Origin: Carposina sasakii
Taxonomy: Eukaryota > Arthropoda > Insecta > Lepidoptera > Carposinidae
Assembly: GCA_014607495.2 (NCBI GenBank)
Contig: CP053156.1
Span: forward strand, 3,968,001-4,032,000
DNA length: 64,000 nt
Reading direction: 5' to 3'
The translations under genes were made by a program, and so were the position numbers. The notes below the pieces were generated by a model that saw nothing but the letters and a program-made list of their open reading frames with translations, ran no database searches and had not been told where the DNA came from. Shown piece by piece: positions 23,685-36,400 of the stretch (position 1 is its first letter; each line of letters opens with the position of its first letter).

Positions 23685-23852
23685 TTGTAGTATCTTTAAA
23701 GCTGTCAACTTTATATTATTATCTGTAATCTGATATGAAATTTCACAAAATAAAATATATTTTGCTGTAATTTTGTATTTTTCGATTTTGTTTCGAAGAC
23801 TGACAGCAGTCGCAGTGACAGCTTGTTTTTTTCTTGTATATTCCGGAAATGC

Positions 23853-24267
23853 GGGGATTCGGCGGGAAAAGCTGGAAGGTGCAGGTGTAATTTTCTTGTG
23901 AAAATCAAAAATTATTTGTAAATGGCTTGCATGTGTCCGTAAGGTGATGTTTTTTGGTAGATAAGTTATATTTTGATTACTTGTGGTGTGAATCTAGTGC
24001 GTGTGCATGGTTTTATACGCAGGTAAGCCAAGTAAAACTTTAGCCGGATTACGATCTCTTCATGGGCGCATGTAAGTTTTTTCTGCAATAATTTTTCATT
24101 TTGACTAACTTTACATTTGTTCTTGAGGATTTTCCCGACGTTTCCATTCATCATCATTGTCATTCATCATAAATTCAGAATACATTTTACTAAACAATGA
24201 TTAGGCTGTATGGGCTTAGTTCCCCTTGCCTTTCCTTCGGGATAAACTAAAAAAAAAAAAAAAAAAA
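23853..24267 (+). repeat. SINE-like family A, full-length copy with 11-bp target duplication
   Basis: It starts GGGATTCGGCGGG and ends with an A-run of about 19. Flanked by TCCGGAAATGC at 23,842-23,852 and 24,268-24,278. It lies just upstream of the kinase gene. Confidence 0.9.
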
Positions 24268-24457
24268 TCCGGAAATGCAGAGGAAACTATGTCCATACAG
24301 CCATCGTCTTTAAGGTAAAACGAAAAACTTGGTATCGTTAAATTATTATATTTGTACACGTGAAAAATATAAAACATAAATTAGTTTACTTACTTATGTG
24401 TCTACATAACTAAGGTTATATTAATTAATAATTAATTACCTATTTGATATGTGAGGG

Positions 24458-27400
24458 CTAAAAACTTAAATCTTCCCTGGAGAATGTCGCGGGTAAATGC
24501 GATATAATATCATTGAGCTGGGAATGTTTATGTTGTGCCACCTGGAGTCGCCACAGAACTGGGCATTCGGTATTTTCACATTGACCGAGTGAATGTCCAG
24601 CGCACGACTGGCAGATCTAGAACAAAAATACAATAAAAGTTTAAAACTTCGCATTTACAAGCAGTACGATAGTACGCTACTAAGTTGCAGGTAAAACCGG
24701 AGGGCTGCATTTGAAATAGACCATGTGCTGACCCACAGCTTCATTACTCATTACGTGTGTAGGAGGTTGGATAGATAGCTAGCACTTTTGAAAACCAGCG
24801 CTGCTTGCAAGATAGGCACACCTATCTTGTTTTAGCGGCATCCAGCTAAAAAGGGACCTGTAGCACATACATGGGACATGTATGTCGGGCTCCAAATAGG
24901 GTGCACAGATCATCTTGTAACTTTTGTGACCCATAATACATAATTTTAATTTCAAGTAAAATATTTACATTTCATCCTTATCTAGCACATAGTGAAAATC
25001 AAAGAAAACCTACAATAATAAAAGGAAAGCAGAGTTTTAATAGCAGTCCCTACGAGTACACTAGGTCAGGCCTGTATCGTGTCCATGTGTGTTCTGTTTA
25101 TCTATTCTTATCTATTGCATCTATTTCACCCTATTTCTATAGTTTTATACTATGTTGTTTCTGTCCGCGTAATTTTCAAATCATCATAATTTACAGCCCT
25201 GAGAAGTACACTGTTGGACATAGGCCTCCCCCAACAACCTCCACTCCGACCGGCCGGAAGCAGCCTGCATCCAACCGACACCCGCGACCTTGGCCAGGTT
25301 GTCCGTCCACCTCGCAGGTGGCTTCCCACGTTGCGTTTGCAAATCTATACATATAATAAAAATGTAACCGATCGCTGTCTGTACATAGAAGATATATGAG
25401 AAAAAATATTATAGGAGACCTTTATCAACGCAATAGTACCCAAAATAATGTTTTTTGAATTTTTTGTCGGTTTGTCTGTTTCTCTGTGCATTTGTGCACG
25501 CTAATCTCAGAAACGGCTGAACCGATTTAGATGCAGTTTTCAGGAATATATTGTGACAGGTCCCACTTAACATTTAAGGCTACTTTTTATCCCGGGAAAA
25601 TATTTTTATCCCTGATAATTTCGACATTTTGTTTTTTTTTTGTAGTCCACGCGGACAGAGTCGCGGGCGTCCACTAGTACTTAAATATTATTCTATTCTA
25701 TAACTAGATGTGTATGATGTGTGTAACTGACTTGTCTACACTGCGCGACATGCATGGAGGTGGCCTGCCGCCGCGCCGCAACCCGCGCCGCCGCACTTGC
25801 CGGCTCGCGCGCGCAGCCTGCGCACACAGCCGGCCCGCCCCCCGCGCCCGCGAGCTTGCCCTCGCACCCCACGCAGCGCGCGCGCCACAGGTAGCGGGCG
25901 ATGCTGCCGGTGACGTCGCGCTCGTGCGCCATGCGCGTGTAGTTTAGCTCTTGCCACCTGTTCGTAATTTAAAAGCGGTAATAATAAAAAAGTACGTAAG
26001 TTTGTGAACTTAGTGGTAAGCTAAATTGAAACGCTTAGCTAAGGCCCGCAAGTAGTAAGGAATAGCGGGAGCTGGACCACTGACGTCATGGTCTCCTACG
26101 TCATAAACTTCAAATTTGCTAACTTTGCAAAAAGGTCATCACATATGGCTCATTCACATATGAGATGTCATTAACTAATGAGCTATATGAGGGTAACGCC
26201 TCTCATTAACTAAGACACGCCTCCATTAGCTAATGACATATCTCATTAAGTAAAAGACACGCCCCATAACCAATGATCAAGATAAATGGACCAATAGCAG
26301 AGCATGAAGTACTAATGACAAATCTCATTAAAGAATACAACGCCCCATACATTAGGCATCTAAGATGGCCGACTATATACTATATCACATGGTCAGCGCG
26401 TGATCCCCCTGACGTTTACTTACTAATGACCACACGACAGCATACCTTTGTGACATCCTTATTAATTTTATCATAATGTGTAGTAGGTATTTAGGAAATT
26501 GATATTAAAAATAAAACATTTTTTTACAAAATAAGACATATTTTTATTTATTATAATAGGTACCTTAACCTAGTTACATATTACAAAAAAGTTATAAAAA
26601 CGATGTAAACATTTGATATAACAAAAAGTCATTATTTATAGTGTCATTAGTAAACATTCCAACAAAATTTCTTAAGCTCATACCTCTATACTTAAAATAT
26701 AAATACATTATACAATATTCACCACACAGTGATGAAAAGATATTTTGAATAATTTTATTATTGTATATCCACATATTAGCATTTCTTTTTAAAAATGATA
26801 AATGATATCCAGTCGGCTTGCGACCAAAAGAATCAAAGTATTCACCAATACCACTCTTATTAACATATATTGCTACCCAATGAGATCCAATTTTTGTATC
26901 TGGATCTAAATTAGTAATTAGGTAAATTGGCGCGGCAATATGCATTGGAATGCGATTAGCAGCAAACACGTTTTGTTCTAGAGAATGATTTATTTTTTTC
27001 AAACATTTTTTTATTTCTAAAGTATTCATGATTTCGTCGTAGACATGTGTATTTTCTTACATTTACAGGTATTATAAGAATAGTTAAACATACATTCAGT
27101 TTTATAAAGTAATTTAGCTACTGTAATCTACATAAACATTTCTATTTTTATCTATTTCTATTACATTATCAAATTCAGCATACACAATACAGTTAATTGT
27201 TTGTGTCAATGGAGTTTCGAATCTTACTTCTAACCTTACACAACCATGTCTAATAAGATTCCAATGTGCTGTTGAATTAGCTGATAAGTCTGGTGTCAAG
27301 TCAAAAGCTAGTAAACAATAACCTTTGGGATATCGATCTCTAGATATACCGTTCCCATTATTTAAGAAATGAATACCGGTTCCTGAGAAAAGAGTATTTG

Positions 27401-30400
27401 TAATAAGTGAAATATAATTATATGTATGGCTAATTATTGAACATATCATTATAAATGGTTACACAGTAAAGACGTTCTTTGTAAACTAAAAGTATGATTC
27501 ATTTTGAACACCCATTTACAACTATAGTTGGTGGTCCCAGTGGTTGTGGTAAGTCCAACTTTGTTTGTGATTTTATTAAGAATATGAAAGAAATTTGCAA
27601 TCAAGAATTTAATGACGTTATATGGTGTTATGATGAAATGCAACCACTATACAATTTGAATAATGTAACTTACCATCAAGGAATACCTAACTTGAATATG
27701 TTTGACGGGAAATATCCACAACTTATTATTATTGACGATCTCATGAGAGAGTCCGATGGGCGCATAGTAGATATTTTTACTAAAGGAAGCCATCACCGTA
27801 ATCTTAGTGTGTTTTACATAACCCAAAATATTTTTCATCAAGGAAAGGGGCAACGTGACATATCATTGAACTCCAGCTACATTGTTTACTTTAAAAATCC
27901 ACGCGATAAAACACAAATACGTTATCTTGCTCGTCAACTTGTACCTGAAAATCCAAAGTTCGTTGAAGAGGCATATAGGGATGCCACAAATAAATCTCAT
28001 GGGTATTTAATGATTGATTTAAAACAAAATACAGATGATGTGCATCGTTTTAAAACTCTTATTTTTCCAGATGAGTATACGATATGTTACATCCCTAAAA
28101 AAGGTATAAATACAACATCATACAATCAAAAACGGTTATTATAGGACAATGACATGCAAAGTAAAGACACATGTAGAATTTTTAAGAGCATTGCACGTAC
28201 TTAAACCAAAATTTAGGAATGCATTATTAATAGCTTGCAACGATAAGGAGATAAATTGCATCTGTGAGTGTACTTATAACGTTTTATTAGGAAAAATTCC
28301 ATTACCAGAAAATAAAAAGCAGAAACTTGGCAAATATAAAAATATTCTAAGGAAACTAATATCAAAGGGAAAAAACAAATACAGAAAACACATTATTATT
28401 CAAAAAGGTGGAGCATTTTTGCCTATTATTCTCGGTTCAGTTTTAAGTGCTCTACTAGGTTCGGTTATGAAGTAATTTTAAATAATGGAAAATGCAAAGA
28501 AAATGATATTAATAGAACCAGAAGTAATAGAGAAACTAAAAAATGGTAACAATAATAGCAATGCTAATTTATCACACCTTGACGAAGAGATGCAAAAAAT
28601 TTTAAATACAAAATTGGAAGATAGAGAAAAGTGGTCACTTTATTTACAATCTCTACAAAGATATTTGTATTTTATCGGAAAGGATCGAAAACCATTAGAG
28701 ATACCTATAGTGTCCTACGATGAACTCGAAAACGAAAGAAAAGAACATGTAAAGTTAGAACCAACCTCAGATGTCAAACAGACTTTAACCAAGGAAGACA
28801 GTACGGGTGTAGGTGAATATTATGTTAAATCACAATTGCTTCAATTTATACCAAAATCATATAGACAGAAGGGTGAACTTTTATTAGACATACTTTTGAA
28901 AAATAAAGAAAAACTACGCTGGGATCATCAAGGTACAGTTTTTATTAATAATAAAGAAGTTCATAAAAGTAATATTGTCGACTTGTTTAACGATGTCATG
29001 AGACCACTTAAACATAGTTCACCCCGTGGTTGGACCGAGTTCGCTAAGGCATTAAAAGAGTTAGGAGTACCCCTGAGTTACATAGGTAATCCAAGAAGAG
29101 CGACATTTATAAATGTAATGTCTAAAACTCCAGATTATGAAAACAGCTTCAAAACTGTAACTCCAACGAATGAAGAGTTAAACTTTACACCAAAAAATAC
29201 CAATTCGCATTCAAGCGATAGTGATACGATCGGTAAACAAAAAGTAAAAAGGAAAATCGATTGGAAGAAATGGACCCCTTATTAGAAATTCATAACATTT
29301 ACTACGATGTATCCAATCCTGCTGGTTATAGTAGTTTGAATAAACTAGCAGAAGCTATGAAAACTAAACTCACTAGAAAGGAAACAAAAAAATGGTTGGA
29401 GTCTCAAGAAACGTACACTTTACATAAACCTGTCCAACGTCGTTTTCCTAGAAACAAGTACATATTGTCTAATCTTAATGAACTCTGGCAAGCTGATCTA
29501 AGTGATTTAAGAACATATAGCGAATATAATGATGGTAATAAATATATTTTATGTGTAATTGATGTTTTTAGTAAATATGCATGTGCTCGAGCTATCCCTC
29601 AAAAAAATTCCACTACTATAAAAAAATGTTTCACTGATATTTTTCTTGAAGCCAAAGCAACTCCTAGACATTTACAATCAGATAAGGGTACTGAATTTAT
29701 ATCTAAAGATGTAAACAGTTTCTTAAAGAGCTATAACATTAAATACTACACAACCAATAACCCTGACATTAAAGCAAGTATAGTAGAGAGATTTCAAAGG
29801 ACGCTCAAAATGAAAATGTGGCGCTACTTTACTCATAACAATACCTATCGATATATTGATATTTTGCAGGATTTGCTTCATTCGTATAATCATAGTTTTC
29901 ATAGAAGTATCAAAATGAGACCATGTGATGTTAATTCTAATAATATTATGACAGTTTGGCAAAATTTATATGGAAAAAAGCAAAGTGAGTCATCCAACAT
30001 TACGAATGAACCTAAATTTAAGGTTGGTGATTATGTAAGAATAACTAAACATAAACACATTTTTCAAAAAGGTTATGAAACCAATTGGAGTGATGAAATA
30101 TTTATCATAACTTCAGTTATATACAGATCTCCTTGGGTAGTTTACACATTAAAAGATTTACAGCATGAAAATATAACTGGAACTTTCTATGAAAAAGAAT
30201 TACAAAAAGTTAATTATGACCCCACTACGGAATTTAAAATTGATAAAATACTACGTACTCGATACTCTGGTCGCAGAACTGAATTGTATGTGAAGTGGAA
30301 AGGTTATCCAAATAAGTTTAATAGTTGGATTTTAGCTTCTAGCTTAAAAAATAAACATGACTAATGATAGTTTTTATTTAACTTTACCTAGCAACAGTTC

Positions 30401-33400
30401 AATGAAATACTTTCCGCATAATAAAACTGCAAATTTTTCAACTAAACTGCCTAAACCCATTAAATTAGAAGGAGAATGGTCAGTTGGACTAGTAGAATTT
30501 CAATATCCTTGTACTATGTTTACTGTTCAAGAAAATCAAAATATAATGTATATTAAAAAAAGAATGACAGTTCCAAATGAGTTATCACCGTCTCTGGTAA
30601 CTTACAAAAGTCACATACCCGCCTCCAGTTATGAAAATATTAATGATGTATTGACTGTATTAAATGCAAAAGAAACGTTCAAATTGCGATATGATAAACT
30701 ATCCAAATATGTTACTCTAACTCAAGATAATAACCAATTAGTTTCATTAGAATTCTCACCCATATTAAGTCTTCAACTTGGATTTGATCCATATACTAAC
30801 ATTGCTTCAAAAAGAACAGGAAAATTCCCTGCTAATTTGTATTTGGGATTAACATCACAGTTATATGTCTACTGTGACATAATAGAACCACAAATAGTAG
30901 GTGATGTCATGTGTCCATTACTGAGAAATATATCACTAGATCCTGCCAAATATATTTATGGATCGAATAAGATGCATGTTTTTTCTCCACCACACTATGT
31001 GCCAGTTATGCGAAGAGAGTTTGACACAATAGAAATCGATATAAGAACAAGCACTGGTGAAAACATTCCATTCCAATTCGGAACAACCTGTGTTAAACTA
31101 CATTTTAAACGTAGATAAATATAAAAATGTATCCTAAATACGATTATAATATTTGTCCATATGAAAACTACTATACACATCAAGCGGGATCTGGTATGGG
31201 TATCATTTATAAAGGGGCACCTTACCAGCAAGGACATGGAATTGGAAGTTTTTTAGGTGGTTTATTTCGATCAGTTTTACCTTTACTAACAAGTGGTGCA
31301 AAGGCTGTCGGAAAAGAAGCGCTAAATGCTGGAGTAGGGATTTTATCAGATATGGTTAGTGCAAAACCCATGAACGATTCGGTTCAAAGCAGATTTAGAG
31401 ATGCAACGACTACCTTGAAAAGAAAAGCTGATGAAAAGATTGAGCGAGCAATGATGGGATCGGGATATAAAAATAAAAAACATCGTGTTGGTAACCTCAG
31501 TTACTCACCAATTATAAAGCAGAGAACAGTGCAAAAAGCTAAAAAGATAAATATAAATCATAAAGATATATTTGGTGATTTATAAAATGTCATTTTTACA
31601 TAATAATTCATGTGAATGCGTTAAGTCTGAATTAGATCTATTTGCACTACCAGCTACTCAAACTAGTATTGAAAGTGGTCAGTGGATTCATTACAAACCG
31701 ATTTCGTCTTTAAATGATGATGGTCCCATTGAATTTCAAATACCTGGAACTGGCGATGACTATATTGATCTATCTCATACTTTAATCCATGTTAAAGTAA
31801 AAGTGGTAAACCAGGATTTAACACCTCTAGCACCAAATACGAATGTAGCTCCGGTGAATAATTGGCTGCATTCACTTTTTAGTCAACTTGATGTTTATTT
31901 AAATCAAAAACTTATATCTCCCCCTAACAATACCTATGGATACCGATCATATATAGAGACTTTATTAAATTACTCTCCACCAGCAAAGCAATCTCATCTA
32001 ACTTGTGGTTTATGGTATGAAGATACTGCTGGGAAAATGAATGCTACTGATGATGGAAACAAAGGTTTTATCGAAAGACAAAAGTTTATAAAAGATAGTA
32101 AAGAGGTAGAAATGATGGGTCACTTACATGGTGATATATTTAATCAAGAAAAATTTTTAATTAATGGTGTAGAGATGGGTGTAAAATTAGTCCGCTCCAG
32201 AGATGCGTTTAACCTTTTGTGTCAACCTAGTGATGTTAAGCTAAAAGTCACTATTATTGATGCTACTCTTATGATCCGTAAAGCCCGAATCAATCCATCA
32301 GTACTTCTTGCACATCAAAAAGTTTTATCATCAACCACTGCTAAGTACCCAATAACACGAGCTGAAGTAAAAGTTTTGACTATACCTTCAGGTGTACAGG
32401 GTAATACTTTAGATAATGTATTTCTTGGTTAAGTACCAAAAAGATGTATAATAGGATTTGTTGATAATACTGCTTTTAATGGTAGTTTTTCCAAAAACCC
32501 TTATGATTTTGAAAATTATGGAATAAACACGTTCAGCTTGTATATCGATGGAATGCAAATCCCTTCTAAAGCTTTACAACCTGTTTTCAGTAACAATCTA
32601 TATACTTCTGCATATCATACTCTTTTCTCAGGAACCGGTATTCATTTCTTAAATAATGGGAACGGTATATCTAGAGATCGATATCCCAAAGGTTATTGTT
32701 TACTAGCTTTTGACTTGACACCAGACTTATCAGCTAATTCAACAGCACATTGGAATCTTATTAGACATGGTTGTGTAAGGTTAGAAGTAAGATTCGAAAC
32801 TCCATTGACACAAACAATTAACTGTATTGTGTATGCTGAATTTGATAATGTAATAGAAATAGATAAAAATAGAAATGTTTATGTAGATTACAGTAGCTAA
32901 ATTACTTTATAAAACTGAATGTATGTTTAACTATTCTTATAATACCTGTAAATGTAAGAAAATACACATGTCTACGACGAAATCATGAATACTTTAGAAA
33001 TAAAAAAATGTTTGAAAAAAATAAATCATTCTCTAGAACAAAACGTGTTTGCTGCTAATCGCATTCCAATGCATATTGCCGCGCCAATTTACCTAATTAC
33101 TAATTTAGATCCAGATACAAAAATTGGATCTCATTGGGTAGCAATATATGTTAATAAGAGTGGTATTGGTGAATACTTTGATTCTTTTGGTCGCAAGCCG
33201 ACTGGATATCATTTATCATTTTTAAAAAGAAATGCTAATATGTGGATATACAATAATAAAATTATTCAAAATATCTTTTCATCACTGTGTGGTGAATATT
33301 GTATAATGTATTTATATTTTAAGTATAGAGGTATGAGCTTAAGAAATTTTGTTGGAATGTTTACTAATGACACTATAAATAATGACTTTTTGTTATATCA

Positions 33401-36400
33401 AATGTTTACATCGTTTTTATAACTTTTTTGTAATATGTAACTAGGTTAAGGTACCTATTATAATAAATAAAAATATGTCTTATTTTGTAAAAAAATGTTT
33501 TATTTTTAATATCAATTTCCTAAATACCTACTACACATTATGATAAAATTAATAAGGATGTCACAAAGGTATGCTGTCGTGTGGTCATTAGTAAGTAAAC
33601 GTCAGGGGGATCACGCGCTGACCATGTGATATAGTATATAGTCGGCCATCTTAGATGCCTAATGTATGGGGCGTTGTATTCTTTAATGAGATTTGTCATT
33701 AGTACTTCATGCTCTGCTATTGGTCCATTTATCTTGATCATTGGTTATGGGGCGTGTCTTTTACTTAATGAGATATGTCATTAGCTAATGGAGGCGTGTC
33801 TTAGTTAATGAGAGGCGTTACCCTCATATACCTCATTAGTTAATGACATCTCATATGTGAATGAGCCATATGTGATGACCTTTTTGCAAAGTTAGCAAAT
33901 TTGAAGTTTATGACGTAGGAGACCATGACGTCAGTGGTCCAGCTCCCGCTATTCCTTACTACTCCCGCATGCAAAAAAAACAAGGCGTTTTAGAATACTA
34001 TCTGTCATAGTCTGTTGCGGATTTCGCGGTCTCGAGGCCTTGAGGCTACAAAGGAGTGGAACACCCTCCTGAACCCATGTAGCCCTGTTGCCATCCCCTA
34101 AATTCATCCCTGGTCATAGTAAAGCAAATCAATCGATAAAGAGACAAATATACTCACCACTTGAACACATCAGCGCCCAACAGCGAAAGGCATCGATGCA
34201 GCGGCGGCAGCAGCACCCTGGTGACGTAGTACAGTACGTGCGGCGCGCCAGGCTCGCGGAGCAGCTCGAGTGGGGAGCGAGCCAGCGTCACGAGCGGCGC
34301 GGCCGGCGGCCCGGCCACGACTAGCCACGCCAGCCGCCAGCCCGCGCGCGGCACGCGGCGCCCGGCGCGGCCCGCCAGCCGGCTGCGTGCGCATGTCATG
34401 TCAGGCAGAGTACACGCGACCGGCGCAGCCGGCGGCCCGCCCCTGATTACCTAATTTGCAATAGCAAAGCCGTAGCAAAGCAATAGCGAAAATTGTACAA
34501 TATTCGCCTTGAAATGTCAAAGTTCCTTTGAAATTCATTTTATGTAATACGAATTTGACAAGCAATCAGCGATTTTTGCACTTTTTCGCTATCGCTTTGC
34601 TTTTGCTACCTAATTAGGTAATAAGGGGGCCGGCCACGAATAGCCACGCCAATTTCGTAGTTACTCCCACGCTTTACTTACTCAACCAATCTTCTTGAAA
34701 TTTTACATACTCGAATACTTTATCGAAATATGACCTACCATACCAAGTCACATTGCGATTGCACACATATAGTTTACTACACTATAAACGGATAAGCGAC
34801 GGCAACAACACCAACCTTGCGATATGCGTGGGCGGCGCGGCGCGCGGCGGCGGCGCCCGCAGCTCCCGCGTGAAGGCGAGCTCGGGCGCCGCCGCCGCGC
34901 CGCGCACCAGCCGCGCCAGCTGCCGCACCACGCCGCGCTTCACCGCCGACATGTCGCCGCTCGAGAATAGTGTGCATAGCGCGGTTTGCAGCATCTGCGG
35001 CGGGCGGAATCGCGGGGTTTGATTGGCTAGTTTGAAGTTAGGCGGCCGGTATGACGATTGATGAGTTTGAATTCAAAGATTTGGATATGAGGCGGGCGGT
35101 GAAGATCGATAAATTTGAAAGGGATATGTCTTGTTACATAGGTATAGCTAGTTAGGGAAGGCGCGGCTCAGTAAGTGCTAAATTAGGTTTCATTACTTAC
35201 ATCAGGGATTCCCGAACTTTTATTCCTCATAGACCCCTTTCAAAAGTTATCTGGTTCTGGTGGACCCCCTGGACCCCCTACAGGCCCACATCACATACAA
35301 ATTAAATGTGAACCCTCATTTTTTCACGCCAACGTAGACCCCCATCGAGTCTCCTGTGGACCCCTGGGGGTCCACCTGGACCACTTTGGGAACCACTGAC
35401 TTACATGAATGAATATTCGCTAGAGTCACAGCTTTTGAACTAATGTTATAAAAGGGTGTATCTAGGGTACTAACCTGGACCCCCAGCGGGCACCCGTCGC
35501 GGCGTACGGTCTCGATGCCCTTAGCCTCGTAAACCGGCTGCGTCTGCGCAGGCGACTCGTACATGTAGCCCACGTAGCGCTTCTTCGTCTGCAGGATGCA
35601 GGGCTGGTATACCTGGGATTTGTAATGATGCCTTGCAGGTTATGTTGTGATGTTGAACTTGAAACATAGTTGCCTTTGAGGTTTAAACAGTCTGGCAAAA
35701 CAGAATCGGCAGGCTAACTTTACTAATAGCAGAGCCGAAGCAATATGACAGCGAAAATCGAGAGTGTGTGAGTGCATGGGATGAGCGCGAGACGTCCTCC
35801 CGCGCACTGCTTCGGTTTTTCTAGTCCAGGTTATGTATTCAGCCTACGGAACTTTACATCTTACCATTCTATGTTAAACGTAGCTGTTGTGAGATCTTCG
35901 TGATCTTGCAGTTCAGTTTACCACATTTTGGGAACATAGCTATGTATGTGTGTAATACCTATACATTTATTAGCGAGCCCTGGCTTTGCACAGGTGCAGT
36001 GCTGATAACATATAAACCTTCCTCTTAAATCACTCTTTCTATTAAAAAAAACAGTATCAAAATCCATTGCGTATTTTTAAAAGATCTATGCATATACAGG
36101 GGGAAAATGTATAGTGTCCAGTGTTTATGCTAGTTTTTTCATAGACGGATATTAATAATTTCTCGTGAAAAAATCTTGTAACACGCGTCAATGTGCATTT
36201 ATGCTGAAAAACGCAGTCTATTTACTCAACTTTGGACCCTAATATTTTGGAAACCAGACACTCCCCAGGTATGCTTCCATGGAGAAAAATGATCGTGATG
36301 ATGAGGAGATTCTGTAGTTTTCGGGAACGTTGACGACCAAAAATCACCCTGTACAGGGCCAGACAGGCAGCGGAAAGCAACTTTGCATTATACTGTGTTA

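Larger units (their letters stand above)
24617..25731. other. REV3 last intron, repeats only
   Basis: It contains a small palindrome (ACATACATGGGACATGTATGT near 24,866), the CTGTTGGACATAGGCC repeat, and a Helitron-like copy. No gene is seen. Confidence 0.6.
26051..27397 (+). repeat. Left terminal inverted repeat, 1,347 bp, gene-bearing
   Basis: It matches the right arm (32,617-33,963) inverted. The one mismatch I found is at 26,183 (C) against 33,831. The inner boundary falls after AGAGTAT at 27,397. It contains a complete protease gene and the 3' 284 bp of the capsid gene. Confidence 0.93.
26051..33963 (+). mobile_element. Polinton/Maverick-related element, 7,913 bp, lacking DNA polymerase B
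   Basis: Both termini read AGTAGTAAGGAATAGCGGGA inward. The inverted repeats are 1,347 bp and the target duplication is 6 bp. Genes in order: protease copy and capsid fragment (-, in the left repeat); then, all +, packaging ATPase, small basic protein, 266-aa protein, integrase, penton-like, pVI-like, major capsid and protease. The 5.2-kb interior has no room for the roughly 1,000-codon protein-primed polymerase that autonomous Polintons (15-20 kb) carry. It sits in REV3 intron 18, opposite to the host gene, and makes up about 96% of that intron. I infer a deletion derivative or a streamlined lineage that relies on other polymerases. Confidence 0.93.

Noticed and set aside
25708..25957. Overlapping GC-rich ORFs on both strands at 25.7-25.95, 34.1-34.4 and 34.8-35.0 kb
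   Set aside because: High GC removes stop codons from all frames; only the REV3 frame matches a protein family and has splice sites.
26273..26476. 67-aa ORF present in both inverted repeats
   Set aside because: It overlaps the repeated palindromic motif array, has no family resemblance and no conserved features. It is duplicated only because the arms are identical.
27114..27449. 111-aa ORF in the left repeat as a separate capsid gene
   Set aside because: Its first residues come from non-repeat DNA and the remainder is the copied 3' end of the capsid gene; no start region or jelly-roll N-terminus is present.
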